Positions 17,673 to 26,658 of a stretch of 64,000 nt of DNA are shown here, in pieces (position 1 is the stretch's first letter; every line of letters starts with the position of its first letter). Source of the stretch: Shewanella vesiculosa (GTDB lineage Bacteria; Pseudomonadota; Gammaproteobacteria; Enterobacterales; Shewanellaceae). The translations under genes and the position numbers were made by a program. The notes below the pieces were generated by a model that was not told the DNA's origin, made no database searches, and worked only from the letters and a program-made list of their open reading frames with translations. The stretch covers positions 3,162,001 through 3,226,000 of the forward strand of contig NZ_CP073588.1 in NCBI RefSeq assembly GCF_021560015.1. The letters are read 5' to 3'.

Positions 17673-18996
17673 TTGTCAGACTCCTCAGTCGCAGCGAGCA
17701 CACCGACAGTTCGATTCGCTTTAATTAAATAGGTTTGTGCAACACGCTGGATGTCAGCTGGAGTCACTTTGTTATACGCTTCTGGGGCATTAAACAGTTT
17801 GGTGTAATCCCCAAAATACAGCTCGTATGTGCCTAAGGTATTGGCTTTACCGTTAATGGTTTCCATGGTGCGGTAAAAATCCATTAGCTTAAATTTTTGA
17901 CTTTTTCAAGCTCTTGTTGAGTCACACCCTGGGTGGCAATAAGGTTAATTTGCTCAATTAAGGCTTGCTCTAACGTCTCGGCGCTCACGCCTGCATTCGC
18001 CACACCCAAAATATAAAATAAATTAGGGTCGAACGACATCGGCATGTAAGTTTCGGCAGCAACCGCTAATTGCTTGTCGACTAAGGCTTGATAAAAGCGT
18101 GAGCTATTACCTTCACTGAGCATTGACGCTAACAAATCCAATGCATAGTAGTCAGCATGGCTAGTTGCGGGTACATGGTAAGCCAACATAATGTTTGGTG
18201 TGCTCACAGACTCTTTTTTAACAAAGACTCGGCGTTCACCATTCTGTTGCGGTTCAATAGTACGCACAGCTTTTGGCGGTGCTTGGGCAGGAATAGGCGC
18301 AAAATACTGATTAGCTAATGCTTTCACTTCAGCTAACTTCACATCACCGGTAATGACCACTAGCGCATTGTTCGGGGCATAGTAGGTTTTATGGTATTGC
18401 TGTAAATCTTCTAAGGTCCAAGCAGCAATATCAGACTCATAACCAATCACTGACCAGCTATATGGATGTGCAGCAAAGGCAACACTTTTTAGCGCTTCTT
18501 GAATCGTGCGCCAGTTAGAGTTTTCCAGCCCGGTAGTGCGCTCTGACTGCACCACACCACGCTCGCTTTCTACCATCTCAGAGTTAATATCGAGGTTGGC
18601 AATACGATCAGCTTCTAAATCAAAAATGGTTTCTAAACCATTAGCAGGAAACCAATCTGTATACACTGTCATGTCTTCTGTGGTGTAGGCATTATTCGCG
18701 CCACCAGCAGCTTCCATTGTGCGATCAAACATTTTCGGGCCAAACTTTTTAGAACCGTTAAACATCATGTGTTCAAAAAAGTGTGAAATGCCAGTAATGC
18801 CAGGCACTTCATTACGCGAACCGACTTTCCAAAAAATATACATGTTGGCATTAGGGATAGAGCTATCCTCCAGCACCATAATCTTCATGCCATTGTCTAA
18901 GGTAAAGCTATTGATGTCTTCAGCTTGTGTTGCTAACACGGCAGGCGCACTCAGTACGCCTATCGTCATCAGCAACGCCATTATCTTACGGGTCAT
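17669..18996 (-). pseudogene. M16-family zinc peptidase, frameshifted near its C-terminus
   Basis: A signal peptide (MTRKIMALLMTIGVLSAPAVLA) is followed by the M16 zinc site HFFEHMMF and a downstream Glu region (NAYTTEDMT). The start at 18996 is chosen because AAGGAG lies six bases before it; an upstream ATG does not have this. The frame stops at 17884 in ...LEKVKNLS, and the remaining 71 codons (MDFYRTMETI ...) continue in the next frame. Restoring one A on the coding strand at about 17887-17891 would give KNLKLMDFYR and a 442-residue protein. The break may be a sequencing error. It pairs with the inactive M16 homologue, which overlaps its stop. Confidence 0.8.
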
Positions 18997-19044
18997 ATCT
19001 CGCTCCTTTTGAGCTATCATCCACAGGTTTATCTAAAATGGGTT

Positions 19045-20359
19045 TTATTGTGCGACGCTTAATGCGGTTAAGGCAACTTGCGTCATGGTTTGCACACCTA
19101 CTCTCAAGGCACTTTCATCAACATAAAATGCGGGTGAGTGGTTGCTGGCAACTTGACTGATATCTTGGTCCGCAGGTGTCACACCTAAGAAAAAGAACAT
19201 CCCCGGCGTTTGCAGCGCGTAATACGAAAAGTCTTCCGCACCAGTCATTAGCCCGGGCTCTATTAACATATTGTCACCCACCACAGAAGCAATAACAGGG
19301 CGCATTTTACTGACTAATTCTGGGTTGTTAACGGTTACTGGGTAACCAGATTGGATAACAGTTACCGCCGTAGCACCTAGGGTTTTAGCCGCATTAGCAG
19401 CCACTTCAGCTAATTTAACTTTAATGTCGGCACGCATCTGTTGATCAAAGGTACGAATGGTTCCGATGAGCTCTACTTCATCGGGAATAATGTTCGATCG
19501 AATTCCACCATTAATGGCCCCAAAACTCACCACTGCAGGTGCTTTGGTAATATCAACTTGGCGACTAATAATGGTTTGCACACTGTTAATAATTTGCGCT
19601 GATGCCACAATAGGATCAGCACCACTCCAAGGACGCGAGCCGTGGGTTTGCTTGCCAGTAACCTTAATCGTAAATGAATCTTCACTTGCCATCGCAGGGC
19701 CAGAACGCAAGCCTATTACGCCAGAGGGCATACTCGACGTAACGTGCATTCCAAAGACTTGATCGGGTTTACGCTTGGCGAATAAACCTTGCTTGAGCAT
19801 TAACTCTGCGCCGCCTTCTTCACCTTCTGGAGCCCCCCTCTTCGGCAGGCTGAAAGATAAACATTACGTCACCAGCCAAACTGTCTTTTACCTTAACTAA
19901 ATTGTCGGCAACGCCCATCAACATGGCAACATGAGTATCATGGCCACACGCGTGCATGACGCCAACTTTTTGACCGCGATAAGTATCGGTGACTTTAGAT
20001 GCAAAAGGCAAATCAACGACTTCAGTTACGGGTAAGGCATCCATATCGGCACGTAAAGCAATTAAAGGCCCAGGCTTACCGCCTTTGAGTATCGCTACCA
20101 CGCCGGTATGGGCAATACCGGTTTGCACTTCAAGCCCCAAGGACTTAAGGTGTTTTGCAATCACCTCACTGGTACGAAACTCTCGGTTAGATAATTCAGG
20201 ATGTTGGTGAAAATCGCGGCGCCATGCAATCACTTTACTTTCAACTTCAGCGCTTAACTCTGCGGCATTGGGCACACTTGCTACGGTTGCTGCACTGTAA
20301 ACACTGGAGGCAAATAAGCTTGCAAATACTAAAGCGAGAGAGGTCAGGCGCATGTCCAT
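19045..20359 (-). pseudogene. Exported M20-family amidohydrolase, frameshifted in a G6 run
   Basis: The protein has a signal peptide (LTSLALVFASLFASSVYSA) and the metal-site motifs RRDFHQHPELSN, ALRADMDALP, MHACGHDTH and QPAEEG. It is typical of N-acyl-amino-acid/hippurate-type amidohydrolases with a dimerisation domain. After PAEEG the frame is lost in a run of six G (C6 on the + strand at 19833-19838) and stops at 19820. With five G it would continue PAEEGAPEGEEGGAEL and run to 19045, giving about 438 residues. All catalytic motifs are otherwise intact. Homopolymer location makes a sequencing error likely. Confidence 0.8.
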
Positions 20360-20692
20360 TCCATTGGTTATTATATGAGTACAACAAAACTACCTTGAAA
20401 TGACAATTTTGTTAAATTTTTTACTCAATTGCTAACAAGTCAATTGTATCTATTTATTAACGCGCAATGGTCGCGATTAAGCTTATGAACTTTCATTGGG
20501 CTTAAGAAGTGGGATAAGTGAGGGCAAATAACAATATTTGGCCTATTTCACATCAAACTTTACCCATAGTGAGCCTATTGCAAGTCAGGGCAGCATTATT
20601 AGTGATACTGAGGCCTATCCAATAAAGATTGATATCCCGAGCTGATATTTATAACTCATCATGCAACTCAATCAACCATGATTGAGGCAATA
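20360..20692. other. Intergenic spacer, no feature recognised
   Basis: This 333-base stretch is between two minus-strand genes. It should contain the amidohydrolase promoter and the end of that transcript or the next. No credible small ORF, structured RNA, operator or repeat was seen. Confidence 0.4.
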
Positions 20693-21331
20693 CTAACAAG
20701 CGGGCAGGTGAAAAAATACCACGTCGCTGTCGATCACCTCAAGCTGCCAGCCTTGTTGCCGCGCTATCCATTCAAAGGTTTCTAGGGCGTAAAAATTAAT
20801 ATGAGTCGGGTCGATTTTATAGTGCCAGTTGATAAATCCATCAAGGTCCGACACCCGCTTGGTCATCACGGCCAATATGCCACCTGGGAGCACTAATTGG
20901 CTTAATTGCTCGACTAACGCCTGTGCATCGGCAATGTGCTCAATCACTTCGGTTAAACAGACAAAATCATACTGCTGACTTAGTACTCGAGTATCTGGGT
21001 GATAAAACAAATCATAATTAGCAACGTTAATACCGTGCTTTGCAGCCATTTGACTTAATACCGCCCCTTCGCCGCAACCAAAATCTAATCCATTTGCATT
21101 CGGTTTTACGCGGGTCAATAACGGAGTTAAGGTGCGGGATAAAAAATGTTGATAACCCGCATCGGCAAAGTCGTTATGGTGGCAATCGTAGTGAGCTTTC
21201 TCAGTGGCTTCATCCCAATAAAACGCCGTTGGAACTGATACCATAAAACACTGCGGACAACGAACATAAGCTCTTTTTTTATCTTGATGAAAAGCTACGG
21301 TGTCATGGTGACATAAAGGACAAGACGACAA
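20693..21331 (-). CDS. Class I SAM-dependent methyltransferase with N-terminal zinc ribbon
   Basis: The 212-residue protein begins with two CxxC pairs (SSCPLCHHD and VRCPQCFM), a probable zinc ribbon. The methyltransferase core follows, with LDFGCGEGAVL as the SAM-binding motif I, NYDLFYHPD after strand 2, and the post-I region FVCLTEVIEHI. It resembles methyltransferase-domain proteins of group 11/12 type. The substrate is unknown. The start at 21331 is a TTG with GGAG seven bases upstream, placing the zinc ribbon directly at the N-terminus. Confidence 0.8.
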   Translation of the reverse strand: MSSCPLCHHDTVAFHQDKKRAYVRCPQCFMVSVPTAFYWDEATEKAHYDCHHNDFADAGYQHFLSRTLTPLLTRVKPNANGLDFGCGEGAVLSQMAAKHGINVANYDLFYHPDTRVLSQQYDFVCLTEVIEHIADAQALVEQLSQLVLPGGILAVMTKRVSDLDGFINWHYKIDPTHINFYALETFEWIARQQGWQLEVIDSDVVFFHLPAC

Positions 21332-21378
21332 AGGGATGCTCCAAAATAAGCCAAATACAGATAATTAACGCACTCACA

Positions 21379-21762
21379 CTATTCAGATTGAACAGGCTCA
21401 ATACTGGTTTCTTTAGGGATTTTGCGAGTTTGAGTTGCAGCCTCTTGCGCCTGTTGTAAATACTTCTGCTGACGGGTTAAACGCTCATCAGATTGGACTC
21501 GGGCTTTTTCGAGCTGTTGTGCTTCCCAGTCATTAGACTGCACTTTTGCTAATGCTTTTTGTTCACGTTCTGCGGTGGCTTTGGCAGCCTCACGCGCTTT
21601 TTGCAATTGTGTTTGTTCAAGTTCAGCCGACTCTTGACGTGCTTGCTCGCCCTTTTCAGCCAAAGTCATTTTTTTATGTGGCTTATCTGCCGCGACGGTA
21701 ACGAACGCTAATGAACTCGCAGTAACGAGCAAAATCAATGAGCCTATCAGCCGATTTTTCAT
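21379..21762 (-). CDS. Exported coiled-coil protein of unknown function
   Basis: This 127-residue product has a signal peptide (NRLIGSLILLVTASSLAFVTVAA) and a mature part almost wholly of Lys, Glu, Gln and Ala, predicted to be one long alpha-helix or coiled coil. No catalytic motif is visible. It follows the DTW-domain gene by five bases on the same strand, so both are probably cotranscribed. No family name is recognised. Confidence 0.65.
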   Translation of the reverse strand: MKNRLIGSLILLVTASSLAFVTVAADKPHKKMTLAEKGEQARQESAELEQTQLQKAREAAKATAEREQKALAKVQSNDWEAQQLEKARVQSDERLTRQQKYLQQAQEAATQTRKIPKETSIEPVQSE

Positions 21763-21767
21763 ATGGT

Positions 21768-22379
21768 CTATCCTTTGAGTTTATCGCCGTTATAACGCTC
21801 ACGAACCAGAGCAGGCATAGCCGTTAACTTATGTTGCACCATTGCGTTAAACACTGCAAATATTGGCGCAATGTCTGCTGCAGGATTTAATGCAACCAGA
21901 GTGTAGGCAGCCGCTTCGAGGGTTGACAGGCTGTCGCTGCGTTTCGCTTTACGAATAACATATTGCGACTCATCTTCACATTCTAGATGCAATGAAGGGT
22001 AATTAAGTAACCACGGATTGAGCTGCAACATTCGGTATGCTTTACGCCAAGTACCGTCAACTAAAATAATAATCGCCGCCTCACTCGCTCCAGCCTCGGC
22101 GACAGTTTGACTGTGCTCATTAGGGTAAACCACATAAATTGGCTTCGTTTGCGCAGCTAAATAATGTTGCAGCTCAATAAAGTCCGTGGCAGCCTCACCC
22201 ACGTAAATTTTCATCTGCGGCATCACCAGCTTCAATAACCTCACGGTATTTTTAGCATGACCCACTTCAGATGGGTGCTGCATCACCACTACCTCGGTAT
22301 TTGAAGATACCTGTTTGATCGCATGACACACGCAAGCCGACTGTGGATATTGGCAATATATACAATAACTTCTGCTCAT
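21768..22379 (-). CDS. tapT: DTW-domain tRNA-uridine aminocarboxypropyltransferase
   Basis: TapT (YfiP) transfers the aminocarboxypropyl group from SAM to uridine-47 of tRNA, forming acp3U. This 203-residue protein has the N-terminal cysteine cluster CIYCQYPQSACVCH, a MQHPSEVGHAKNT motif and the DTW-type signature VDGTWRKA, followed by SLSTLEAAA. These are the family hallmarks. The ATG at 22379 (MSRSYCIYC) is preferred over an upstream in-frame codon at 22451 because it begins directly at the Cys cluster. It may be cotranscribed with the coiled-coil gene. Confidence 0.88.
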   Translation of the reverse strand: MSRSYCIYCQYPQSACVCHAIKQVSSNTEVVVMQHPSEVGHAKNTVRLLKLVMPQMKIYVGEAATDFIELQHYLAAQTKPIYVVYPNEHSQTVAEAGASEAAIIILVDGTWRKAYRMLQLNPWLLNYPSLHLECEDESQYVIRKAKRSDSLSTLEAAAYTLVALNPAADIAPIFAVFNAMVQHKLTAMPALVRERYNGDKLKG

Positions 22380-22466
22380 TTTTTGTCTTATCTTGTTGCA
22401 AACATGTAAAGTTAAGTTCAATATGCTTGGCTTTACACCATAACATCTCAAGGAAGAACCACTATT

Positions 22467-23450
22467 ATGACAGGAATTATGACAAGAACTATGACAAAGA
22501 TGTCTGTGGCATTAATGCTCGCATTTGCCACAAGTTCCGTTTATGCCGCTCAAAATAATGACTACCATCACGAAGCAGAAATCGGTTTTTTAGACTCATC
22601 AGGTGAAGCGGATGGCCTAGTTAACGCCAATTATCACTATTATTTTAAAGCGGTTGAACAAGCTGAAAAACCCTACGAATTAGCCGCGTTCTTTAATCAA
22701 GGCTCAACTATTTCAGCGCGTTATGCCACGACTGACATCGAAGATTTATATAATATCTCTGGAGAATACGTTTTTGACTCAAAATGGTTTTTGGGGGCTG
22801 GAGTCACCCAGTTAAGTACAGATAATGCTGTATCTGACACCACAACATACGAGATTATTGCAGGGTGTTTTTTTAGCGAACACTCAAAGTTATCCTTGAA
22901 CTACGCTACCAACTCAGAATCAAAATCTAACAATGGCGCATATCTAGAATATGAATTTGAATCATATTTTAGCCAAGATATTGATGCTATAACGTTAACT
23001 TACGAACATTTTATTCCATTACAATCAACCGCTGGAGTGTTTATAACTGGGGCTGTAGGTTATCAAAACCCACAATATACCAACAACGAAATTCTCACCC
23101 AAGTTGATGGACCTACTCCGACTATAGTGGAAGATTCTAAATTAAACTTTGAAAATGACATTTATACTGTTGCAGTGTTTGCAGATTGGTATATCAATAA
23201 CGCATGGTCTGTGGGTGCGACTTACTACCGGGCAGATGTAAATACTGATTTCAGCAGCAGTAATATTGATGACTCAAATCAAAGTAGCCACAGCAACAAC
23301 ATCACTGAAACTGGTTTAAATACACGTTACTTCTGGCATTTTTCAGATGTGTTCTCGGCTAAGTTTTCGCTAGAACATTATTTCGAGAATAGTGAATATA
23401 ATAGTGATTCAGAAACTAATTTTGGCGTAGCAATTAACGCCCGCTTTTAA
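22467..23450 (+). CDS. Putative porin-like outer-membrane beta-barrel protein
   Basis: The 327-residue protein has a signal peptide ending near SVYAAQ, alternating amphipathic strands, and a C-terminal Phe (NARF), the mark of outer-membrane barrels. The sequence has many aromatic residues at strand ends and acidic turns. It looks like the putative porins common in Shewanella; no transport specificity can be read from it. The start is ambiguous because MTGIMTRTMTKMS repeats ATG codons at 22467, 22479 and later; AGGA precedes the first. Confidence 0.65.
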   Translation: MTGIMTRTMTKMSVALMLAFATSSVYAAQNNDYHHEAEIGFLDSSGEADGLVNANYHYYFKAVEQAEKPYELAAFFNQGSTISARYATTDIEDLYNISGEYVFDSKWFLGAGVTQLSTDNAVSDTTTYEIIAGCFFSEHSKLSLNYATNSESKSNNGAYLEYEFESYFSQDIDAITLTYEHFIPLQSTAGVFITGAVGYQNPQYTNNEILTQVDGPTPTIVEDSKLNFENDIYTVAVFADWYINNAWSVGATYYRADVNTDFSSSNIDDSNQSSHSNNITETGLNTRYFWHFSDVFSAKFSLEHYFENSEYNSDSETNFGVAINARF

Positions 23451-23468
23451 GTCTCACCATATTGAAGC

Positions 23469-23507
23469 AAAAAAATACCCGCGGAATGTGGTTAGCATTC
23501 TGCGGGT
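23469..23507 (-). terminator. Rho-independent terminator of the Bcr/CflA gene
   Basis: On the minus strand ACCCGCAGAATG pairs with CATTCCGCGGGT (one mismatch) and is followed by ATTTTTTT. It lies 26 bases past the stop of the efflux gene and may also end the porin transcript. Confidence 0.8.
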
Positions 23508-23532
23508 TAAAGGTGATGTTACTAAAGCTTAA

Positions 23533-24738
23533 TTAATCGTGTTGTAATTGTTCTTGATGCAAATGACTTAAGCGATTCATTGCCATAATAATCAGCAATA
23601 CCGAACTAAAACCGCCCATCACTAGTGCGATGGCATAAGGCGCAGGTATATCGGTTAGTTGGATCAACGCCGTCAGTATTGATGCCCCACTCATTTGAAT
23701 ACATCCCAGCATAGCCGTCGCAGTACCTGCTCGCTCACCGAAAGCTGACAATGCCATACTGGTTGCAGGGCCAAGTAAAATAGCAAAGCCAACACACAAA
23801 ATCATCATCGGAGCCATAAACGCTATTGCGGCGGCTAAGCCTGCTTGTGGACCGGCAAAGTAAACCGCTGCTTCAATAACTGCAGCAAGCAGCATTAACG
23901 ACAAAGCTACCACTACGCCAGGTCTATTCCCAATACGCTTAACCAACACTGGAGCGGCAAAACACGCGACAATATTGATGGCAGCATTAAGGCCAAACAG
24001 ACCACTGAAGGTTAATTCTGAGATGCCTAAGTGACCAATTATCCACACAGGTGAGTACGACACGTAACATAATATCGATGCCATCGCGATCATGCAGCAA
24101 CTGGCATAAAACATAAAGTGTGGGTCACCAATAACCGGCTTATAACGACTCCAACGGTATAAAGGTCCTGTGCTGTCGGTATTTAATGGACGCGTTTCAG
24201 GGAAACGGAACCCCACTAAAAACAACACGAAAATGGCATACAAAGCCATAAAAATGAAGGTAGAACGCCAGCCAAACTGTAAGGCTAATAAGCCACCAAG
24301 TGTTGGAGCCAGCGCGGGCACCACACAAATGGCACCATTGAGATAACTGTACATCGACACGCTTTCTTTGCGGGAATAGCAGTCACGTACCGCGCTAAAG
24401 ACCACAATAGAGGTTGAACATGCGGCTAACCCTTGAAAAACTCGAGCAATCTGCAACCATTCAAATTCAACCGCGTAAGCACCTAATAAACTGCTAATGC
24501 CATAAAGCACAATCCCAAATAACGCGACAGGTTTACGACCAAAACGGTCGGCGAGTGGACCAATTAAAATTTGCCCTACGCCCATCGCAAATAAAAATAA
24601 CACTAAGGTGGACTGTACTTCACTGTTAGAAACACCATATTCCAATGCCATTGCAGGCATAGACGGTAGATAAATATCAATAGCTAATGGGCTTAACAGC
24701 ACCATAAACATTAACAGTGGCAATAAGTTACGACGCAT
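23533..24738 (-). CDS. Bcr/CflA-family MFS drug efflux transporter
   Basis: The 401-residue inner-membrane protein has twelve hydrophobic segments. The N-terminal stretch LSPLAIDIYLPSMPAM and motif A GPLADRFGRKPV are typical of Bcr/CflA drug:H+ antiporters, followed by the motif-C-like GALAPTLGGLL region (PALAPTLGG). Substrates in the family include bicyclomycin, sulfonamides and chloramphenicol; no specificity can be assigned here. It is divergent from a LysR regulator gene 126 bases away, its likely controller. Confidence 0.9.
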   Translation of the reverse strand: MRRNLLPLLMFMVLLSPLAIDIYLPSMPAMALEYGVSNSEVQSTLVLFLFAMGVGQILIGPLADRFGRKPVALFGIVLYGISSLLGAYAVEFEWLQIARVFQGLAACSTSIVVFSAVRDCYSRKESVSMYSYLNGAICVVPALAPTLGGLLALQFGWRSTFIFMALYAIFVLFLVGFRFPETRPLNTDSTGPLYRWSRYKPVIGDPHFMFYASCCMIAMASILCYVSYSPVWIIGHLGISELTFSGLFGLNAAINIVACFAAPVLVKRIGNRPGVVVALSLMLLAAVIEAAVYFAGPQAGLAAAIAFMAPMMILCVGFAILLGPATSMALSAFGERAGTATAMLGCIQMSGASILTALIQLTDIPAPYAIALVMGGFSSVLLIIMAMNRLSHLHQEQLQHD

Positions 24739-24864
24739 AAACTTCTTTCTCTTAAATTTTTAATGCACAAAGGTCACCCTTAATAGGGCGTTATAATAAG
24801 CCAAATGGAGGTATGAATGAAAATGATATAAAATCCAAAGTGAATTTCCATTTGAGAATATCAC

Positions 24865-25848
24865 ATGAATTTAGACAATCTGGCTCGGGTCGACCTTAAT
24901 CTATTAGTCATTCTCCAAGTATTACTTGAGGAGCAAAGTGTGACTCGAGCAGCTCATCGATTGCATGTCAGTCAATCGGCGGTGAGTAAAAGCTTAAATC
25001 GTTTGCGAGAAACATTAGATGACCCACTATTTCAACGCACAGCGCACGGTTTAAAGCCCACGGCTCATGCAGATGCATTAAGACAGCAACTGCCGTTAGT
25101 GCTGCAAAACTTATATCAACTTACCCAGCCTCCCACTTTTTATCCCGCGACCAGTAACCGCCAATTCTCATTATCTATGGTTGAAAGTGCTTATGAAACC
25201 TTAATCCCCTATTTTATCGGGCCACTATTGCAACAAGCACCGTCAATAAAATTAGATTCCTATGTCTGGACCGAAAAATCTATGCAAGATCTACAGCAAG
25301 GGCAAATCGATTTTGGCCTGGCTGGCAGAGATATTTATCCACAAACTGATGTCAATATTGAAAAAGTACCCGAAGGTATAGAATCACAAACACTATTTAA
25401 CGACCATCAAGTTTGCCTAGTGCGTAAAGATCATCCTATTTTACAGCAAGTAAAAGCGGGTCAATGGGATCAAGCTCACTACCTTAGCATGTCTCATGTT
25501 CAGGTAAGATGTGAAGGCAACGATTGGTGGGCTCTCGATTATCATCTGGCCAATTTAGGCTTACATCGTCATCTATCGACTACAGTACCAGACTTTTATG
25601 GTGCGGCCAGCGTCTGCGCGAATACTGATTTAATTTTTACCTTGCCATCAAGTTTTGCTCATCATGCTCAAAAGCTCTATTCACTGGTTTCTATTCCCTT
25701 ACCGTTTGAATTTATGCCAATGGCTTATGTGTTTCTATGGCATGAAAGAAATAACCAAGAACCAGGGCATCAATGGTTTCGTAATATTATTTTCAACAGT
25801 GTCCAACGAGCTATCGCGAATCAACACATGAGTAAAAATGATTACTGA
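24865..25848 (+). CDS. LysR-family transcriptional regulator
   Basis: This 327-residue regulator has the LysR winged helix-turn-helix at residues ~8-65 (LLVILQVLLEEQSVTRAAHRLHVSQSAVSKSL) and a periplasmic-binding-protein-like effector domain. It is divergent from the Bcr/CflA efflux gene. An 8-bp inverted repeat (CAAATGGA at 24802-24809, TCCATTTG at 24847-24854) lies in the spacer and could be its binding site. The effector is unknown. The start at 24865 is an ATG close to the helix-turn-helix, as usual. Confidence 0.9.
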   Translation: MNLDNLARVDLNLLVILQVLLEEQSVTRAAHRLHVSQSAVSKSLNRLRETLDDPLFQRTAHGLKPTAHADALRQQLPLVLQNLYQLTQPPTFYPATSNRQFSLSMVESAYETLIPYFIGPLLQQAPSIKLDSYVWTEKSMQDLQQGQIDFGLAGRDIYPQTDVNIEKVPEGIESQTLFNDHQVCLVRKDHPILQQVKAGQWDQAHYLSMSHVQVRCEGNDWWALDYHLANLGLHRHLSTTVPDFYGAASVCANTDLIFTLPSSFAHHAQKLYSLVSIPLPFEFMPMAYVFLWHERNNQEPGHQWFRNIIFNSVQRAIANQHMSKNDY

Positions 25849-26047
25849 TACTTTTACTCGATCCCGCTCAAGCGGGTCATTAGCAAGTATTTACCTTAGA
25901 TAGTTGAGCGCCAAAGCGTAAACATTAACCGAATTTAACGTGACATATTATGTCTCAGCAATGCAGACTGTATTTAAATCATCGTTACTGATTTATAGGT
26001 AACCTTTTTAGACCCCATTTTCAGGCTAAGTGTACCCAGGAGCTACT

Positions 26048-26386
26048 ATGAGATTTAATCAATCATTCCACACTGCCAATTTGAAAAACAGGTTCACTAG
26101 CATGAACCCTATTTTGACATTACTGATGCTGTTTGCCATCGCATTGACCACCATAGTGTTATTACCGTTTTTATTGTTGTTAGGCTTATTAAGCTTTATT
26201 ACTTTACAGTTGCTAGGTAAAAAAATATTGCAGAGAAAACAAGCACAATCCCAACAAGGCGATATCTACCAAGGCAGTGCGGATGTGCAGCGCGAACAAA
26301 CAGCGCCATACGCTGATATGTTCAGTCGTGCTAAGCCCAATCAATCACAACGCAATGGACGTACGTTTGAGCATCAAGCAGATTAA
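26048..26386 (+). CDS. Small membrane protein of unknown function
   Basis: The ATG at 26048 has AGGAG five bases upstream, so it is preferred over a codon at 26030. The 112-residue protein has one or two hydrophobic segments (PILTLLMLFAIALTTIVLLPFLLLLGLLSFITLQLLG) followed by a basic, Gln-rich, poorly conserved tail. No domain is recognised. It stands alone after the LysR gene. The ~270 bases after it, to 26597, show no other feature. Confidence 0.6.
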   Translation: MRFNQSFHTANLKNRFTSMNPILTLLMLFAIALTTIVLLPFLLLLGLLSFITLQLLGKKILQRKQAQSQQGDIYQGSADVQREQTAPYADMFSRAKPNQSQRNGRTFEHQAD

Positions 26387-26597
26387 CGAACCGCAAATTG
26401 CACTTAGTGAAGATCCATTAGCGGCTGCGATCATTAATCAACATGACCGCTGCCTAAGTTGATGTAACTGTTATCTTGATTATCGCTAATTGCCAAACGC
26501 AGCAGTCCTTTAGCACAAAGCGAATGTAGTGATAGCCCAAATGTGAGCAAGCGGCCTTTGCGCGGGTGATGAAGAGATCAAAATGCAAACTTAAAAA

Positions 26598-26624
26598 TAA
26601 AGCGAAGTCAGAGACTTCGCTTTA
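26598..26624. terminator. Stem-loop terminator after the TonB receptor gene
   Basis: TAAAGCGAAGTC and GACTTCGCTTTA form a perfect 12-bp stem with the loop AGA. It lies 35 bases beyond the stop codon of the minus-strand TonB receptor gene. The flanks are A/T-rich, but T tracts are short. Confidence 0.7.
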
Positions 26625-26658
26625 GGATTAAGTTAATTTTGTATACAAGCAGTAAAGA

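Noticed and set aside
26277..26462. ORF overlapping the small membrane protein at 26048-26386
   Set aside because: It has no ribosome site, no hydrophobic or conserved segment, and lies mostly within the other gene.
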